DNA of 64,000 bases, taken from Mycolicibacterium anyangense. GTDB lineage: Bacteria > Actinomycetota > Actinomycetes > Mycobacteriales > Mycobacteriaceae. A program made the position numbers and the translations under genes. Below the pieces are notes generated by a model that made no database searches, was not told the origin of the DNA, and saw only the letters and a list, made by a program, of their open reading frames with translations. The stretch lies in the NCBI RefSeq assembly GCF_010731855.1, contig NZ_AP022620.1, positions 1,860,001 to 1,924,000 on the forward strand, read 5' to 3'. Positions within the stretch are counted from its first letter, which is position 1; each line of letters starts with the position of its first letter. This document shows, in pieces, positions 1 to 10,015 of this stretch.

Positions 1-140
1 GGCGATTCCGGCGCGGCGTCAGGAGCGGCGGCGGTGGCTATGTCGTCGTCGAGATCGACGTTCTGCACGTCCTCACTCGCGGTTTCGCGCCCAGACGTCG
101 GTTTCGGCGAATCAGGGGCGGGCGGTTGCGGCTCGGTCAC
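1..140 (-). CDS. ftsQ: Cell division protein FtsQ, N-terminal fragment
   Basis: Only the first 46 or so codons lie in the window; the gene runs off the left edge. It starts at a GTG (138-140 on the complement) that overlaps the murC stop in a GTGA junction. The visible part is an acidic, proline-rich cytoplasmic tail beginning [15 protein letters not shown], as in mycobacterial FtsQ before its membrane segment and POTRA domain. FtsQ links early and late divisome proteins at the septum. The name rests mainly on position directly after murC, since the diagnostic domains are outside the window. Confidence 0.8.
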   Translation of the reverse strand, partial: MTEPQPPAPDSPKPTSGRETASEDVQNVDLDDDIATAAAPDAAPES

Positions 141-1576
141 CGCACCTCCCGGCCGACCTTGTCCTGGATCGCGGCCAGGATCTCCGGGCCGAGCATGGTC
201 ACATCGCCGGCACCCATGGTGACCACGACGTCGCCGCCCCGCACCGCATCCGCCACCCGAGCGGCCACCGCCGAGAAGTCCGCCACATAGCGCACCGGCA
301 CGCTGACGTACTCGGCGACTGTCGCCCCGCTGATACCGGCCAGCGGCTGTTCCCGCGCGGCGTACACGTCGAGCACGAACACCTCGTCGGCGGTGTCCAG
401 GGCGGCGCCGAACTCACGCGCGAAAGTCTTTGTGCGGGAATACAAATGGGGCTGGAAGACGACGATGGCGCGTCCGCCGGTCTCCTGCGCCAGCCCCCGC
501 AGCGTCGTGAGCGCCGCGGTGACCTTCGTCGGGTGGTGGGCGTAGTCATCGAACACCCGCACCCCGGCGCCGATCCCGATGAGCTCGAATCGTCTACGGA
601 CACCTTCGAATTGGGCAAGCGCCTCGAGCACGAGTTCTGGTTCCGCACCGGCTCGGGTGGCCGCGAGCAGAGCCCCTAGCGCGTTCAGCGCCATATGCCG
701 CCCGGGCACGGCCAGTCGCATCGCTCTGGGGTTGGTCTCCCCCGCCAGCTGCACCGTCGCCACCGCGCTCGTACCCTGCTGGACCCAGTCGACCAGCTCG
801 GCGTCCAGATCGCCGTGTCCGGCGCTGCCGTACCGCAGCACCGCGATGCCCTTGGCCGCCGTGCGATCGGCAAGTGCCGCTGCCCCCGGGTCGTCGGCAC
901 AGGCCACCAGGGTGCCACCCGGTCGCAACCGTTCCATGAACGCGTCGAAGACTTGGACGTAAGCCGCTTCAGTGCCGAAGAAGTCCAGATGATCGGCTTC
1001 GACATTGGTCACCACGACGATGTCGGGCTGGTACTCCACCAGCGAGCCGTCGCTCTCGTCGCCTTCGGCGACGAAGTACGGGCCGCTGCCGTTGTGCGCG
1101 TTCGTTCCCGCCTCGCCCAGGTCACCCCCGACCGCGAACGACGGGTCGAACCCGCAGTGCTGCAACGCCACGATGAGCATCGACGTCGTCGTGGTCTTGC
1201 CCGCGGTTCCGGTGACCATCAGCGTCGTGTCACCGGCCATCAGCTTGGCCAGCACCACCGGGCGCAGGATCACCGGGATACCGCGGCGGGCGGCCTCGAC
1301 GAGCTCGGGGTTGGTCTTGGGAATCGCGGCGTGCGTGGTGATCACCGCCGTCGGGCCGCCGGGCAGCAGGTCCAGGTTGGCCGCGTCGTGGCCGATGCTG
1401 ATCTGGGCGCCGCGCGCCCGCAGCGCCACCACGCCCCGGGACTCCTTGGCATCCGAGCCCGACACCAGTCCCCCGCGATCGAGCAGGATGCGGGCGATCC
1501 CGGACATCCCGGCGCCGCCGATGCCGACCATGTGCACCCGCTGCAGTTCCGGCGGCAGGCTCTTTGCGGCGCTCAT
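137..1576 (-). CDS. murC: UDP-N-acetylmuramate--L-alanine ligase MurC
   Basis: Cytoplasmic ligase that adds L-alanine to UDP-MurNAc, the first step of the peptide stem of peptidoglycan. The 479-residue protein has the N-terminal Rossmann glycine motif ([11 protein letters not shown], about residue 17), the Mur-ligase ATP loop [10 protein letters not shown] near residue 123 and the C-terminal [10 protein letters not shown] motif near residue 340. Length is normal for the family. It starts at ATG 1576, overlapping the murG stop in an ATGA junction, and its own TGA overlaps the ftsQ GTG, so translation through murG-murC-ftsQ is probably coupled. Confidence 0.97.
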   Translation of the reverse strand: MSAAKSLPPELQRVHMVGIGGAGMSGIARILLDRGGLVSGSDAKESRGVVALRARGAQISIGHDAANLDLLPGGPTAVITTHAAIPKTNPELVEAARRGIPVILRPVVLAKLMAGDTTLMVTGTAGKTTTTSMLIVALQHCGFDPSFAVGGDLGEAGTNAHNGSGPYFVAEGDESDGSLVEYQPDIVVVTNVEADHLDFFGTEAAYVQVFDAFMERLRPGGTLVACADDPGAAALADRTAAKGIAVLRYGSAGHGDLDAELVDWVQQGTSAVATVQLAGETNPRAMRLAVPGRHMALNALGALLAATRAGAEPELVLEALAQFEGVRRRFELIGIGAGVRVFDDYAHHPTKVTAALTTLRGLAQETGGRAIVVFQPHLYSRTKTFAREFGAALDTADEVFVLDVYAAREQPLAGISGATVAEYVSVPVRYVADFSAVAARVADAVRGGDVVVTMGAGDVTMLGPEILAAIQDKVGREVR

Positions 1577-2736
1577 CGGCCGGCCCTGGCGACGTCGAGA
1601 GCCACCTCGGCGACCCGGCGGGCGGCATCGCGGTGACCGACCTGCGCGGCCGCCGCGGTCATGGCGGCCAGTCGCGGGGCGTCGGTGAGCAGGCCGACGA
1701 CCTCACGGCCGACGAACTCGCCGGTGAGGTCGGCGTCGGCGACCAGCAGGCCGCCACCGGCGTTGACCACGGGCAGCGCGTTGAGCCGCTGCTCACCGTT
1801 GCCGATCGGCAGCGGCACGTACACCGCAGGCAGCCCGACCGCCGACACCTCGGCCACCGTCATCGCACCCGAACGGCAGATGGCCAGATCAGCCGCGGCG
1901 TAGGCGAGGTTCATCTCGTAGAGGTAGGGCACCGCGACGTAGGGCGGGTCGCCCGGCTGCGGGGTGCGCAGGTCCAGGGTGTTCTTCGGACCGTGGGCGT
2001 GCAGCACCGAGATGCCGGCAGCGGCCAGGTCACCCGCTGCCGCCGACACGGCACGGTTGATCGAGGCCGCGCCCTGGGAGCCACCGAACACCAGCAGCAC
2101 CGTGGCATCCTCGGCGAACCCGAAGTGGGCCCGGGCCTGCGCGCGCAACGCCGCCCGGTCCAATTCGGTGATCGAGGCGCGCACCGGCATGCCGACCACC
2201 TCGGCACCGGCCAGCCCCGAGTCCGGCACCGCGGCCAGCACCCGGCGAGCGCTGCGCGCACCGACCCGGTTGGCCACCCCGGCGCTGGCGTTGGCCTCAT
2301 GCACCACCACCGGAACATGGGTACGCCGGGCGGCCAGATACGCCGGCACCGCGACGTACCCGCCGAACCCGATCACGACGTCGGCGCCGACATTGTCGAG
2401 CACCGCCCGGGTCTCACGCACCGCCCGCCGAACTCGCAGCGGCAGCCGGAACAGGTCGGCGTTGATCCTGCGGGGTAACGGCACCGGCGTGATGAGTTCG
2501 AGGTCGTAGCCGCGGTCCGGCACCAGCCGGGTCTCCAATCCGCGGGCGGTGCCCAGGGCGGTGATCCGCACGGTGGGATCGAGCGCCTTGAGCGCGTCGG
2601 CGACGGCCATCGCGGGTTCGACATGTCCAGCGGTCCCGCCGCCGGCCAGAACGACCGAGATCGACGCGCCACTGTCACTGCTGTTGTTGCCCGAGTCGCC
2701 GCGTTGCACACTGCCGTCGACTCCAGAGACACTCAC
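1573..2736 (-). CDS. murG: UDP-GlcNAc:lipid I GlcNAc transferase MurG
   Basis: Peripheral membrane glycosyltransferase that turns lipid I into lipid II by adding GlcNAc. The GT28-type glycine loop [10 protein letters not shown] lies near residue 33, the donor-binding FGGSQGA near residue 200, and GNGEQRLNA in the C-terminal half; 387 residues fits the family. The GTG start at 2736 overlaps the ftsW stop (GTGA). An N-terminal extension of about 25 Ser/Gly-rich residues precedes the conserved core, as in other mycobacteria; the exact start could lie slightly further in. Confidence 0.96.
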   Translation of the reverse strand: MSVSGVDGSVQRGDSGNNSSDSGASISVVLAGGGTAGHVEPAMAVADALKALDPTVRITALGTARGLETRLVPDRGYDLELITPVPLPRRINADLFRLPLRVRRAVRETRAVLDNVGADVVIGFGGYVAVPAYLAARRTHVPVVVHEANASAGVANRVGARSARRVLAAVPDSGLAGAEVVGMPVRASITELDRAALRAQARAHFGFAEDATVLLVFGGSQGAASINRAVSAAAGDLAAAGISVLHAHGPKNTLDLRTPQPGDPPYVAVPYLYEMNLAYAAADLAICRSGAMTVAEVSAVGLPAVYVPLPIGNGEQRLNALPVVNAGGGLLVADADLTGEFVGREVVGLLTDAPRLAAMTAAAAQVGHRDAARRVAEVALDVARAGR

Positions 2737-4415
2737 CCGTAACGCTGACCTTCCAATGTGCGGGACCGCCGTGGCTGGCCGGCTCCGTGGTTGCCGTATC
2801 GCTGCGCCGCGCGAGGCGAAGCATCACCATGATGCCCTGAGCGCCGGGTGGGTCGCTCGGCCGTCCTCGTTTTGGCGGGTACCGCGGCACGCCCACGGGT
2901 GGGTTTCTTGTCGGGTTGTGCGGCCGCTTTCCTGGCCGGCTTTGCCGATCGTGCCGGCTTGGCAGCCTTGGCCGGTTTGGCCGCTTTGGCCGGCCTGGCA
3001 CTCTCCGGACGGGAGCGCAGCCGATCGCGAAGCGCCTCCGTCCGCGACGGCACGTAGGGCTCGGGCATCGGCAACCGCAGCAGCCGGTTCATCCGGTCCT
3101 CGCGGCCGGCCCGCAGCGCGGCCACCGCCTCCGGTTCGTGCCGGGCCGCGTTGGCCATCAACCCGATCATGAAAAGTGTTGTGGCCGTTGATGTTCCACC
3201 GGCGGAGATCAGCGGCAGCTGGATCCCGGTGACCGGCAGCAGGCCGATCACGTAACCGACGTTGATGAACACCTGACCGATCACCCACATCGTGGCGGTG
3301 GCGGTCAGCAGCCGCAGGAACGGATCGGCCGAGCGCTTGGCGATCCGCATCCCGGTGTAGGCGAACAGGCCGAACAACGCCAGCAGGCCGAAGGCCCCGA
3401 CAAAGCCGAGTTCCTCGCCGATGATGGCGAAGATGAAGTCGTTGTGCGCGTTGGGCAGGTAGTTCCATTTCGCGGTGCCCTGGCCCAGCCCGTCACCGAA
3501 CACCCCACCGTTGGCCAGCGCGAACTTGGCCTGACGGGCCTGATAGCCCGAGCCCTGCGCGTCGGCACTGGGATCCAGCCAGGACCGCACCCGATCGGAG
3601 CGGTATCCGGCGGAGACCGCCAGGACCGCCGCGGCGGCGACCGCAGCCAGCACCGAGGACAGGAACACCTTCAGCGGCAGGCCCGCGTACCACAGCATGG
3701 CGAGCAGGATGATGCCCAGCGACACCGTCTGGCCGAGGTCGGGCTGGGCGACGATCAGCGCCAGCGCGATCACCGCCGCAGGCAACAGCGGAATGAGCAT
3801 CTCCCGCAACGACGCCCGTTCCATCCGCCGGGTCGCCAGCAGATGCGAACCCCAGATGGCGAATGCGATCTTGGTCAGCTCCGAGGGCTGCATCGAGAGC
3901 CCTGCCACGACGAACCAGCCCCGCGAACCGTTGGATTCGTGTCCGATGCCCGGGATCAGCACCAGCGTGATCAACACGATCGTCACCGCGAACGAGAAGA
4001 ACGACGTGCGGCGAAGGAAGGCCACCGGCACGCGCAATGCCACCCAGAACCCGAGCAGCCCCACGCAGGTCCACAACACCTGGCGGCCGAAGATCGCCCA
4101 CGGCGACCCGTCCTCGTCGTAGGAGTGCACGCCGGAGGCCGACAGCACCATGGTCAGGCCGAGGGTGACCAGCAACGCCGCCACCGAGATGATCAGGTGG
4201 AACGACGTCATCGGACGGTTCAGCCAGGTGCCGAACTTCTTGTGCGGAACGAACCGGAGCTTGGCCGGGGCCTGGGCCGTGGCGACCGCGACGGCACCCG
4301 TCGCGGCATCACCGTCGGGCGTGCTCGTGGCCACACTGTCAGCAGCGTCGACTTCGGCACCCTCGGTGCTCTCGCCGCCCCGACGCCGTAGCCGGGACAG
4401 GATGGTGTTGGCCAT
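2733..4415 (-). CDS. ftsW: Septal peptidoglycan glycosyltransferase FtsW (SEDS family)
   Basis: Polytopic SEDS protein that polymerises lipid II at the septum together with the class B PBP encoded upstream (pbpB). About ten hydrophobic segments occupy roughly residues 75-440, with family motifs such as [16 protein letters not shown] near residue 320 and [16 protein letters not shown] near residue 395. The 560-residue length is more than the approximately 400 of enterobacterial FtsW because of long N- and C-terminal cytoplasmic tails. The C-terminal 100 residues are very basic and contain repeated [10 protein letters not shown] units. Start ATG 4415; 5 bp separate it from the murD stop. Confidence 0.95.
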   Translation of the reverse strand: MANTILSRLRRRGGESTEGAEVDAADSVATSTPDGDAATGAVAVATAQAPAKLRFVPHKKFGTWLNRPMTSFHLIISVAALLVTLGLTMVLSASGVHSYDEDGSPWAIFGRQVLWTCVGLLGFWVALRVPVAFLRRTSFFSFAVTIVLITLVLIPGIGHESNGSRGWFVVAGLSMQPSELTKIAFAIWGSHLLATRRMERASLREMLIPLLPAAVIALALIVAQPDLGQTVSLGIILLAMLWYAGLPLKVFLSSVLAAVAAAAVLAVSAGYRSDRVRSWLDPSADAQGSGYQARQAKFALANGGVFGDGLGQGTAKWNYLPNAHNDFIFAIIGEELGFVGAFGLLALFGLFAYTGMRIAKRSADPFLRLLTATATMWVIGQVFINVGYVIGLLPVTGIQLPLISAGGTSTATTLFMIGLMANAARHEPEAVAALRAGREDRMNRLLRLPMPEPYVPSRTEALRDRLRSRPESARPAKAAKPAKAAKPARSAKPARKAAAQPDKKPTRGRAAVPAKTRTAERPTRRSGHHGDASPRAAQRYGNHGAGQPRRSRTLEGQRYG

Positions 4416-4420
4416 GACCG

Positions 4421-5881
4421 CTACCGAGACGCGGAGCGCACGGCCGCAGCGAACGCGTCCCCGCGGTCGCCGTAACCGGCGAACTGGTCGAACGACGCAC
4501 CGGCAGGGGCCAGCAGCACCGTGTCACCCGGGCGGGCCAGGCTGGCGGCGGCAGCGACGACCTCGGTCATCACCCGCGCTCCGAGCCCTGGTCCGGAGCC
4601 GTCGACCAGTCGAGTCCCATGAGCAACATCTGACTCAATAGTCCCTTGCACCCCAGCATCCTCCCGCGTCACAACCTGGATGACGGGGACATCGGGTGCG
4701 TGTCGCGATAACGCCTTGGCAACCACCGCGCGGTCACGGCCGATCAGCACGGCGCCGACCAGCCGGTCGGCCACCCGGGTGACCATCTCGTCCACCGAGG
4801 CACCCTTGAGCAGGCCGCCGGCTACCCAGACCACCCGCGGGTAGGCCAGGACCGACGCCTGTGCGGCATGCGGATTGGTGGCCTTCGAATCGTCGACGTA
4901 CTGCACGCCGTCGACGACGCCGACGGCCTCGGCGCGGTGCCGGCCGACCCGGAAACCCGCCAGCGCCTCGGCGATCGCGGCGGCCGGCACCCCCACCGAC
5001 CGGGCCAGCGCGGCGGCACCGAGTGCGTCGAGCACCCCGACCGGACCGGCCACCGGAATCGAGGCGGCCGGCGCCAGCGCCAGGTCATCGGCGAACGCAC
5101 GGTCCACCAGCATGCCGTCGCGCACCCCGAGTTCGCCGGGCCCGGGCTCACCGAGCCGGAATCCGACCTTCACCGGTGCGGGAGCAGCAGGCAGCAGCGC
5201 GGCCGCCGGGGCGTCGTCGAGTCCGACCACCGCCACCCGGCCGGCCAGTGCCCGGGCCTTGGCGGCGGCATAGCCGGCGAAGCTGCCGTGCCAGTCCAGG
5301 TGATCCTCGGCGATGTTGAGCACCGCCCCCGCCTCCGGGCGCAGCGACGGCGCCCAGAACAGCTGGAAACTGGACAGCTCCACCGCCAGCAGGTCAGCGG
5401 GCTGCGAGAGCACATCGAGCACCGGGTCACCGATGTTGCCGCACAGCACAGCGCGGCGGCCGTCGGCCACCAGCATGGCGTGCAGCATCGAGGTGGTGGT
5501 CGTCTTGCCGTTGGTTCCGGTGACCACCAGCCAGCGCCGCGGTGTCCCGTAGTGACCGGCCGTATCCAGCCGCCAGGCCAGTTCGACGTCACCCCAGATC
5601 GGCACCCCGGCCGCGGCGGCAGCGGCCAGTACCGGCGCGGTGGGCGGGAAACCCGGGCTGGTGACCACCAGGTCGACGGTGTCCATGCCGGCGATGGCCC
5701 GCTGCGGCTCGATGACCCCGATCCCGTTCGCGGAAAACGTGTTCAGCGCGTCGGCGCTGTCGTCGCAGACCTGGATGTGCACGTCCAGAGTGGCCAGCGC
5801 GGCGACCACCGCACGGCCGGTGATTCCGGCTCCGGCGACCAGCACCCGCGCGCCGGGCGCCAGCGCCTGCAGGCTCGTCAT
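4421..5881 (-). CDS. murD: UDP-MurNAc-L-Ala--D-glutamate ligase MurD
   Basis: Adds D-glutamate to UDP-MurNAc-L-Ala in the cytoplasm. The ATP loop [12 protein letters not shown] lies about residue 120, followed by [10 protein letters not shown] and the [10 protein letters not shown] motif near residue 315. The ATG at 5881 was chosen because the protein then opens with [17 protein letters not shown], lining up with the family's first beta strand, and lies one base from the mraY stop. The frame is open 57 bases further upstream into mraY, but that extension lacks conservation in the family. The mature protein is 486 residues. Confidence 0.95.
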   Translation of the reverse strand: MTSLQALAPGARVLVAGAGITGRAVVAALATLDVHIQVCDDSADALNTFSANGIGVIEPQRAIAGMDTVDLVVTSPGFPPTAPVLAAAAAAGVPIWGDVELAWRLDTAGHYGTPRRWLVVTGTNGKTTTTSMLHAMLVADGRRAVLCGNIGDPVLDVLSQPADLLAVELSSFQLFWAPSLRPEAGAVLNIAEDHLDWHGSFAGYAAAKARALAGRVAVVGLDDAPAAALLPAAPAPVKVGFRLGEPGPGELGVRDGMLVDRAFADDLALAPAASIPVAGPVGVLDALGAAALARSVGVPAAAIAEALAGFRVGRHRAEAVGVVDGVQYVDDSKATNPHAAQASVLAYPRVVWVAGGLLKGASVDEMVTRVADRLVGAVLIGRDRAVVAKALSRHAPDVPVIQVVTREDAGVQGTIESDVAHGTRLVDGSGPGLGARVMTEVVAAAASLARPGDTVLLAPAGASFDQFAGYGDRGDAFAAAVRSASR

Positions 5882-5882
5882 C

Positions 5883-6962
5883 TCAGGCGCCGATGGCCGA
5901 GAGCCACTCGCCGTAGAACAGAGCGACCCCCAGGCCACACGCGATCGCGGTGAGCAGCCAGAACCGGATGATCACCGTCGTCTCCGCCCAGCCCACCAAC
6001 TCGAAGTGGTGGTGGAACGGTGCCATTCGGAACACCCGGCGGCCGGTGGTGCGGAACGCCAGGATCTGCACCACCACCGAGGTCACCTCGGCCACGAACA
6101 GGGCGCCGAGCACGACGGCGAGCACCTCGGTACGGCTGGTCACCGACAGGCCGGCGATGATTCCGCCCAGCGCCAGCGAACCGGTGTCACCCATGAAGAT
6201 CTTGGCCGGTGCGGCATTCCACCAGAGGAACCCGATGCACGCGCCCGCGCTCGCGGCGGCGATCAGTGCGAGATCCAGCGGGTCGCGCACGTTGTAGCAG
6301 CCCAGCCCCGGGGCCGTCGCGCAGGCATTGCGGTACTGCCAGAAGGTGATCAGCACGTAGGCGGCGCTGACCATCGCCATGCTGCCGCCGGCCAGCCCGT
6401 CCAGGCCGTCGGTGAAATTCACCGCGTTCGACCAGGCGCTCACCACCACGACGACGAACAGCACGAACAGCAGCGGGGTGAGCGTCACCGTGGCGATCTC
6501 GCGCACGTACGACAGCTCGGGGCTGCCCGGGGTCAGACCGTCGGAGTTGCGGAATTGCAGCACCAGGATGCCGAACAGGACGGCGGCGGTGATCTGGCCG
6601 ACCGTCTTGGCGGTCTTGTTCAACCCGAGGTTGCGGGAGCGCCGGATCTTGATCAGGTCGTCGATGAAACCCACTGCGCCCAGCGCCGTGGCCAGGCCCA
6701 ATACCAGCAACCCGGAGGCCGATGGGCCGCTACCGTCCATCGCGAGCCCGACCAGGTGGGTGCCGAAGTATCCGGCCCAGATCCCGGCGATGATCGCCAC
6801 GCCACCCATCGACGGCGTGCCGCGCTTGGTCTTGTGGCTGGGCGGACCGTCTTCCCGGATCTCGTGGCCGAATCCTTGCTTGGTGAACAACCGGATCAGC
6901 ACCGGGGTAAGCAGGATCGACACCGCCAGCGCGATGCCGACGGCGATGAGGATCAGTCTCAT
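5883..6962 (-). CDS. mraY: Phospho-MurNAc-pentapeptide transferase MraY (MurX)
   Basis: Integral membrane enzyme transferring phospho-MurNAc-pentapeptide to decaprenyl phosphate to make lipid I. The 359-residue protein has about ten membrane segments and the MraY hallmarks: RGTPSMGG (about residue 48), the [10 protein letters not shown] aspartate pair, [15 protein letters not shown] and [12 protein letters not shown], and the C-terminal APFHHHFEL. All catalytic aspartates are in place. The ATG start overlaps the murF stop (ATGA). Confidence 0.97.
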   Translation of the reverse strand: MRLILIAVGIALAVSILLTPVLIRLFTKQGFGHEIREDGPPSHKTKRGTPSMGGVAIIAGIWAGYFGTHLVGLAMDGSGPSASGLLVLGLATALGAVGFIDDLIKIRRSRNLGLNKTAKTVGQITAAVLFGILVLQFRNSDGLTPGSPELSYVREIATVTLTPLLFVLFVVVVVSAWSNAVNFTDGLDGLAGGSMAMVSAAYVLITFWQYRNACATAPGLGCYNVRDPLDLALIAAASAGACIGFLWWNAAPAKIFMGDTGSLALGGIIAGLSVTSRTEVLAVVLGALFVAEVTSVVVQILAFRTTGRRVFRMAPFHHHFELVGWAETTVIIRFWLLTAIACGLGVALFYGEWLSAIGA

Positions 6963-8434
6963 GTATCGGCCACCAGAGCCTCGGCCAGCGCTCCCAGGCC
7001 CGCGGCATTGGAGGCCTTGACCAGCACCACGTCACCGGGCGCCAGCTCGGCGCGCAGCAGTTCGAGGGCAGCGTCGGCGTCGGGGACCATGACGGATTCC
7101 GAACCCCAGGAACCCTCCATGACCGCCCCGTGGTGCATGGCGCTCATAGGCCTCCCGGTTCCGACGACGACGAGTCGACTGATATCTAAGCGCACCGCAA
7201 GCCTGCCGACGCGGTCATGCTCGGTTATCGAGTCTTCGCCGAGTTCACCCATCTCGCCCAGCACCGCCCAACTTCTTCTCCTGGACTGCGACCGCGCCAT
7301 GACTGCCAGCGCCTGCAACCCGGCCCGCATCGAATCGGGATTGGCGTTGTAGGCGTCGTTGACCACGGTCACACCGTCGGCGCGGGTGCGCACCTCCATC
7401 CGGTGCCGCGACGCCGGGCCGGCACCGGCCAGGGCGTCGGCGATCTGAGTCAGGTCGGCGCCGCACTCCAGCGCGATCGCTGCCGCCGACAACGCGTTGC
7501 TCACCTGGTGCTCGCCGTGCACGGCCAGCGCAACCGGCACCGAGTCGGTGGCCGTGCGCAGGGTGAACCGGGCCCGGGCCAACTCGTCGAGTTCGACATC
7601 CTGCGCCCGCAGGTCGACACCCTCGGTGCGGCCCACCCGCACCACGCGGGCGACGGTCTTGGCGTCCATCGCTGCGACAAACGAATCATCGGCGTTGAGC
7701 ACCGCCACACCGGACTCCGGAAGCGCTTGCACCAGTTCGGATTTCGTCTCCGCAATGATCTCCCGCGAGCCGAACTCGCCGAGATGGGCGGTACCCACGT
7801 TGAGCACGGCGGCGATCGACGGGCGCGCGATGGCGGCGAGCGCGGCGATGTTGCCGGGGTGGCGGGCGGACATCTCCAGCACCAGGAAATCGGTGTCGGT
7901 GGTGGCGCGCAGCACGGTCCACGGGTGGCCGAGTTCGTTGTTGAACGAGCCGGGCGGGGCCACCACCGCACCGAGCGGACGCAGTACCGCGGCGATCAGA
8001 TCCTTGGTGGAGGTCTTTCCCGAGGAGCCGGTGATGCCGATGATCTTCAGCCCGCCCTCGACCAGCTCGGCGGCCACCGCCGAGGCCAGCTTGGCCAGGG
8101 CGGCCAGCACGGCCGCCCCCGAGCCGTCGGTGTCGTGTTCGAGCACCCCGGCATTCGCATCGGCTGCCGAGGCCGGCGGCACCACGATGGCCGGAACACC
8201 GACCGGGCGGGCGGCCAGCACCGCCACCGCACCGGCCGCCACCGCGGCCGCGGCGAAGTCGTGGCCGTCGGAGCGGGCACCGGGCAACGCCAGGAAGAGT
8301 CCGCCCGCGGTGACGGCGCGGGAGTCGAACTCCACGGTGCCGGTCACCTGGCGCTGCGCTGCCTCGTCCGGGCCGATGTTGGCGAGTTCTCCGCCGACGA
8401 TCTCGGCGATCCTGGCGATGCTCAACGGGATCAT
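6959..8434 (-). CDS. murF: UDP-MurNAc-tripeptide--D-Ala-D-Ala ligase MurF
   Basis: Completes the UDP-MurNAc-pentapeptide by adding D-Ala-D-Ala. ATP loop [11 protein letters not shown] near residue 125, and [12 protein letters not shown], the MurF version of the C-terminal motif, near residue 345. The start was placed at ATG 8434 ([17 protein letters not shown]), which gives the usual N-terminus and an ATGA overlap with the murE stop. The open frame extends a further 45 codons into murE without similarity to the family. Product 491 residues. Confidence 0.96.
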   Translation of the reverse strand: MIPLSIARIAEIVGGELANIGPDEAAQRQVTGTVEFDSRAVTAGGLFLALPGARSDGHDFAAAAVAAGAVAVLAARPVGVPAIVVPPASAADANAGVLEHDTDGSGAAVLAALAKLASAVAAELVEGGLKIIGITGSSGKTSTKDLIAAVLRPLGAVVAPPGSFNNELGHPWTVLRATTDTDFLVLEMSARHPGNIAALAAIARPSIAAVLNVGTAHLGEFGSREIIAETKSELVQALPESGVAVLNADDSFVAAMDAKTVARVVRVGRTEGVDLRAQDVELDELARARFTLRTATDSVPVALAVHGEHQVSNALSAAAIALECGADLTQIADALAGAGPASRHRMEVRTRADGVTVVNDAYNANPDSMRAGLQALAVMARSQSRRRSWAVLGEMGELGEDSITEHDRVGRLAVRLDISRLVVVGTGRPMSAMHHGAVMEGSWGSESVMVPDADAALELLRAELAPGDVVLVKASNAAGLGALAEALVADT

Positions 8435-9975
8435 GATGTGCTTTCCAACGATTCGAGTGCGAGTGCCAGTTCCTCGCGGTCGTCGAACGGCCGGGTCTGG
8501 CCGCCGCCGGTCTGCCCCTTCTCGTGCCCCTTGCCGGCGATCACCACGACGTCGCCGCGGCGCGCCCACGCCACCGCGTGCCGGATGGCTGCGCGGCGGT
8601 CCCCGATCTCGACCACCTCTACGCCGGTGCCGGCCTGGGCCGCACCGGACAGGATGGCCGCGCGGATGGCCGCCGGATCCTCATTACGCGGGTTGTCGTC
8701 GGTGACGACCACCAGATCGGCACGTTCGGCGGCGATCCGGCCCATCGGCTCACGCTTGCCCGGGTCGCGGTCTCCCCCGGCCCCGAACACCACCGCCAGC
8801 CGCGAACCCGGCCGGCGCAGCGTCTCGAGCACGGCCTGCAGTGCGCCGGGCTTGTGCGCATAGTCGACGACGGCCAGGAAGTCCTGCCCGCGCTCGACGG
8901 CTTCCAGGCGCCCGGGCACCGCCGCGTCCCGCAGCCCCGGCGCGGCCTGTTCGGGTGACACCCCGACCGCGTCGAGCAGGGCCAGCGCCAGCAGCGTGTT
9001 GGCGACGTTGTAGCGCCCGGGCAGGCGGATGCGCAGCCGGTGGTGCACACCGGCCGGATCCTTGGCGGTGAACTCCTGCACGCCGCTGTCGAGCACGACG
9101 ATGTCCTGGGCCTGCCAGTCGGCCGGGTGACCCTCGGTACTGACCGTCACCACCTCGGCGGCGCGGCGGGCCATCGCCCGGCCTGCGTCGTCGTCGACGC
9201 ACACCACCGACAGCGCGGCATGCACCGGCGAGGCCGGGTCGAACAGTTTGGCCTTGGCCTCGAAGTACGCCTCCATGGTCGGGTGGAAGTCGAGGTGGTC
9301 ACGGGACAGGTTGGTGAATCCGCCTGCGGCGAAGCGGATTCCGTCCACCCGACCGAGTTCGAGGGCGTGACTGGACACCTCCATCACCGCGGTGTCCACC
9401 CCGTGTTCGGCCATCACCGCCAGCAGGGCCTGCAGGGCCGGGGCCTCCGGCGTGGTCAGCGCACTGGGCACGTCCTGCCCGGCGATGCGTACCCCGACCG
9501 TGCCGATGAGCCCGGGGACCCGCTCCGCCGAGCGCAGCCCGGCCTCGATCAGGTGGGTTGTCGTGGTCTTGCCGGAGGTGCCGGTGACGCCCAGGACGAC
9601 GACCCGGTCGGAGGGGTGGCCGTAGACCGCCGAGGCCAGCTCACCGAGGACGGCCCGCGGGTTGGCGTGCACGAGCACCGGCACCGGGGCAGGGTCGTTG
9701 AGTCCGCGGTGGATGACGGCCAGCCCGTCGGCGTCGGTGAGGATGGCCACCGCGCCGTGTTGCAGCGCGTCGCCGGCGTAGGTTGCGCCGTGCGCGGACG
9801 AGCCGGGCAGCGCCGCGAAGAGGTCGCCGGGTAGGGCTTCCTGGCCGCGCAGCGTGACACCGGTGATCCGGACGTCGGGGACCGCGCCGCCGGCAGCCGG
9901 TACAGCGCCGATCCGGGTGGCCAGCGTCGGCAGTGCCACTGCGGGCGTCGTACGGGGCCGCAACGGGTTGGTCAT
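8431..9975 (-). CDS. murE: UDP-MurNAc-tripeptide synthetase MurE (meso-DAP adding)
   Basis: Adds meso-diaminopimelate to UDP-MurNAc-L-Ala-D-Glu. ATP loop [11 protein letters not shown] near residue 130. The DNPR signature ([10 protein letters not shown], about residue 430) marks enzymes choosing meso-DAP over lysine, as expected for a mycobacterium. Length 514. Start ATG 9975. Unlike its neighbours it is not overlapped by the preceding gene: 40 bp separate it from pbpB, holding a hairpin and a possible promoter (separate entries). Confidence 0.96.
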   Translation of the reverse strand: MTNPLRPRTTPAVALPTLATRIGAVPAAGGAVPDVRITGVTLRGQEALPGDLFAALPGSSAHGATYAGDALQHGAVAILTDADGLAVIHRGLNDPAPVPVLVHANPRAVLGELASAVYGHPSDRVVVLGVTGTSGKTTTTHLIEAGLRSAERVPGLIGTVGVRIAGQDVPSALTTPEAPALQALLAVMAEHGVDTAVMEVSSHALELGRVDGIRFAAGGFTNLSRDHLDFHPTMEAYFEAKAKLFDPASPVHAALSVVCVDDDAGRAMARRAAEVVTVSTEGHPADWQAQDIVVLDSGVQEFTAKDPAGVHHRLRIRLPGRYNVANTLLALALLDAVGVSPEQAAPGLRDAAVPGRLEAVERGQDFLAVVDYAHKPGALQAVLETLRRPGSRLAVVFGAGGDRDPGKREPMGRIAAERADLVVVTDDNPRNEDPAAIRAAILSGAAQAGTGVEVVEIGDRRAAIRHAVAWARRGDVVVIAGKGHEKGQTGGGQTRPFDDREELALALESLESTS

Positions 9976-9984
9976 CGGATTGAC

Positions 9985-9990
9985 ACCCTA
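9985..9990 (-). promoter_or_regulatory. Possible -10 element for murE
   Basis: TAGGGT on the minus strand, 9 nt before the murE ATG. The same hexamer stands before two other genes in this window at 6-7 nt (Rv2179c homologue, pepB). Transcription from it would give a leader of only 2-3 nt. No convincing -35 box. It would let murE-to-ftsQ be transcribed apart from pbpB. Confidence 0.4.
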
Positions 9991-9993
9991 CCG

Positions 9994-10014
9994 AGCCGGG
10001 CCGGTGGCCCGGCT
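9994..10014 (-). terminator. Hairpin between pbpB and murE
   Basis: A perfect 9-bp inverted repeat (AGCCGGGCC / GGCCCGGCT) with a 3-nt loop, one base after the pbpB stop codon. There is no T-run after it, so a strong intrinsic terminator is unlikely; it may be a partial terminator, RNA-processing or 3'-end stabilising element within the operon. Confidence 0.45.
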
Positions 10015-10015
10015 A

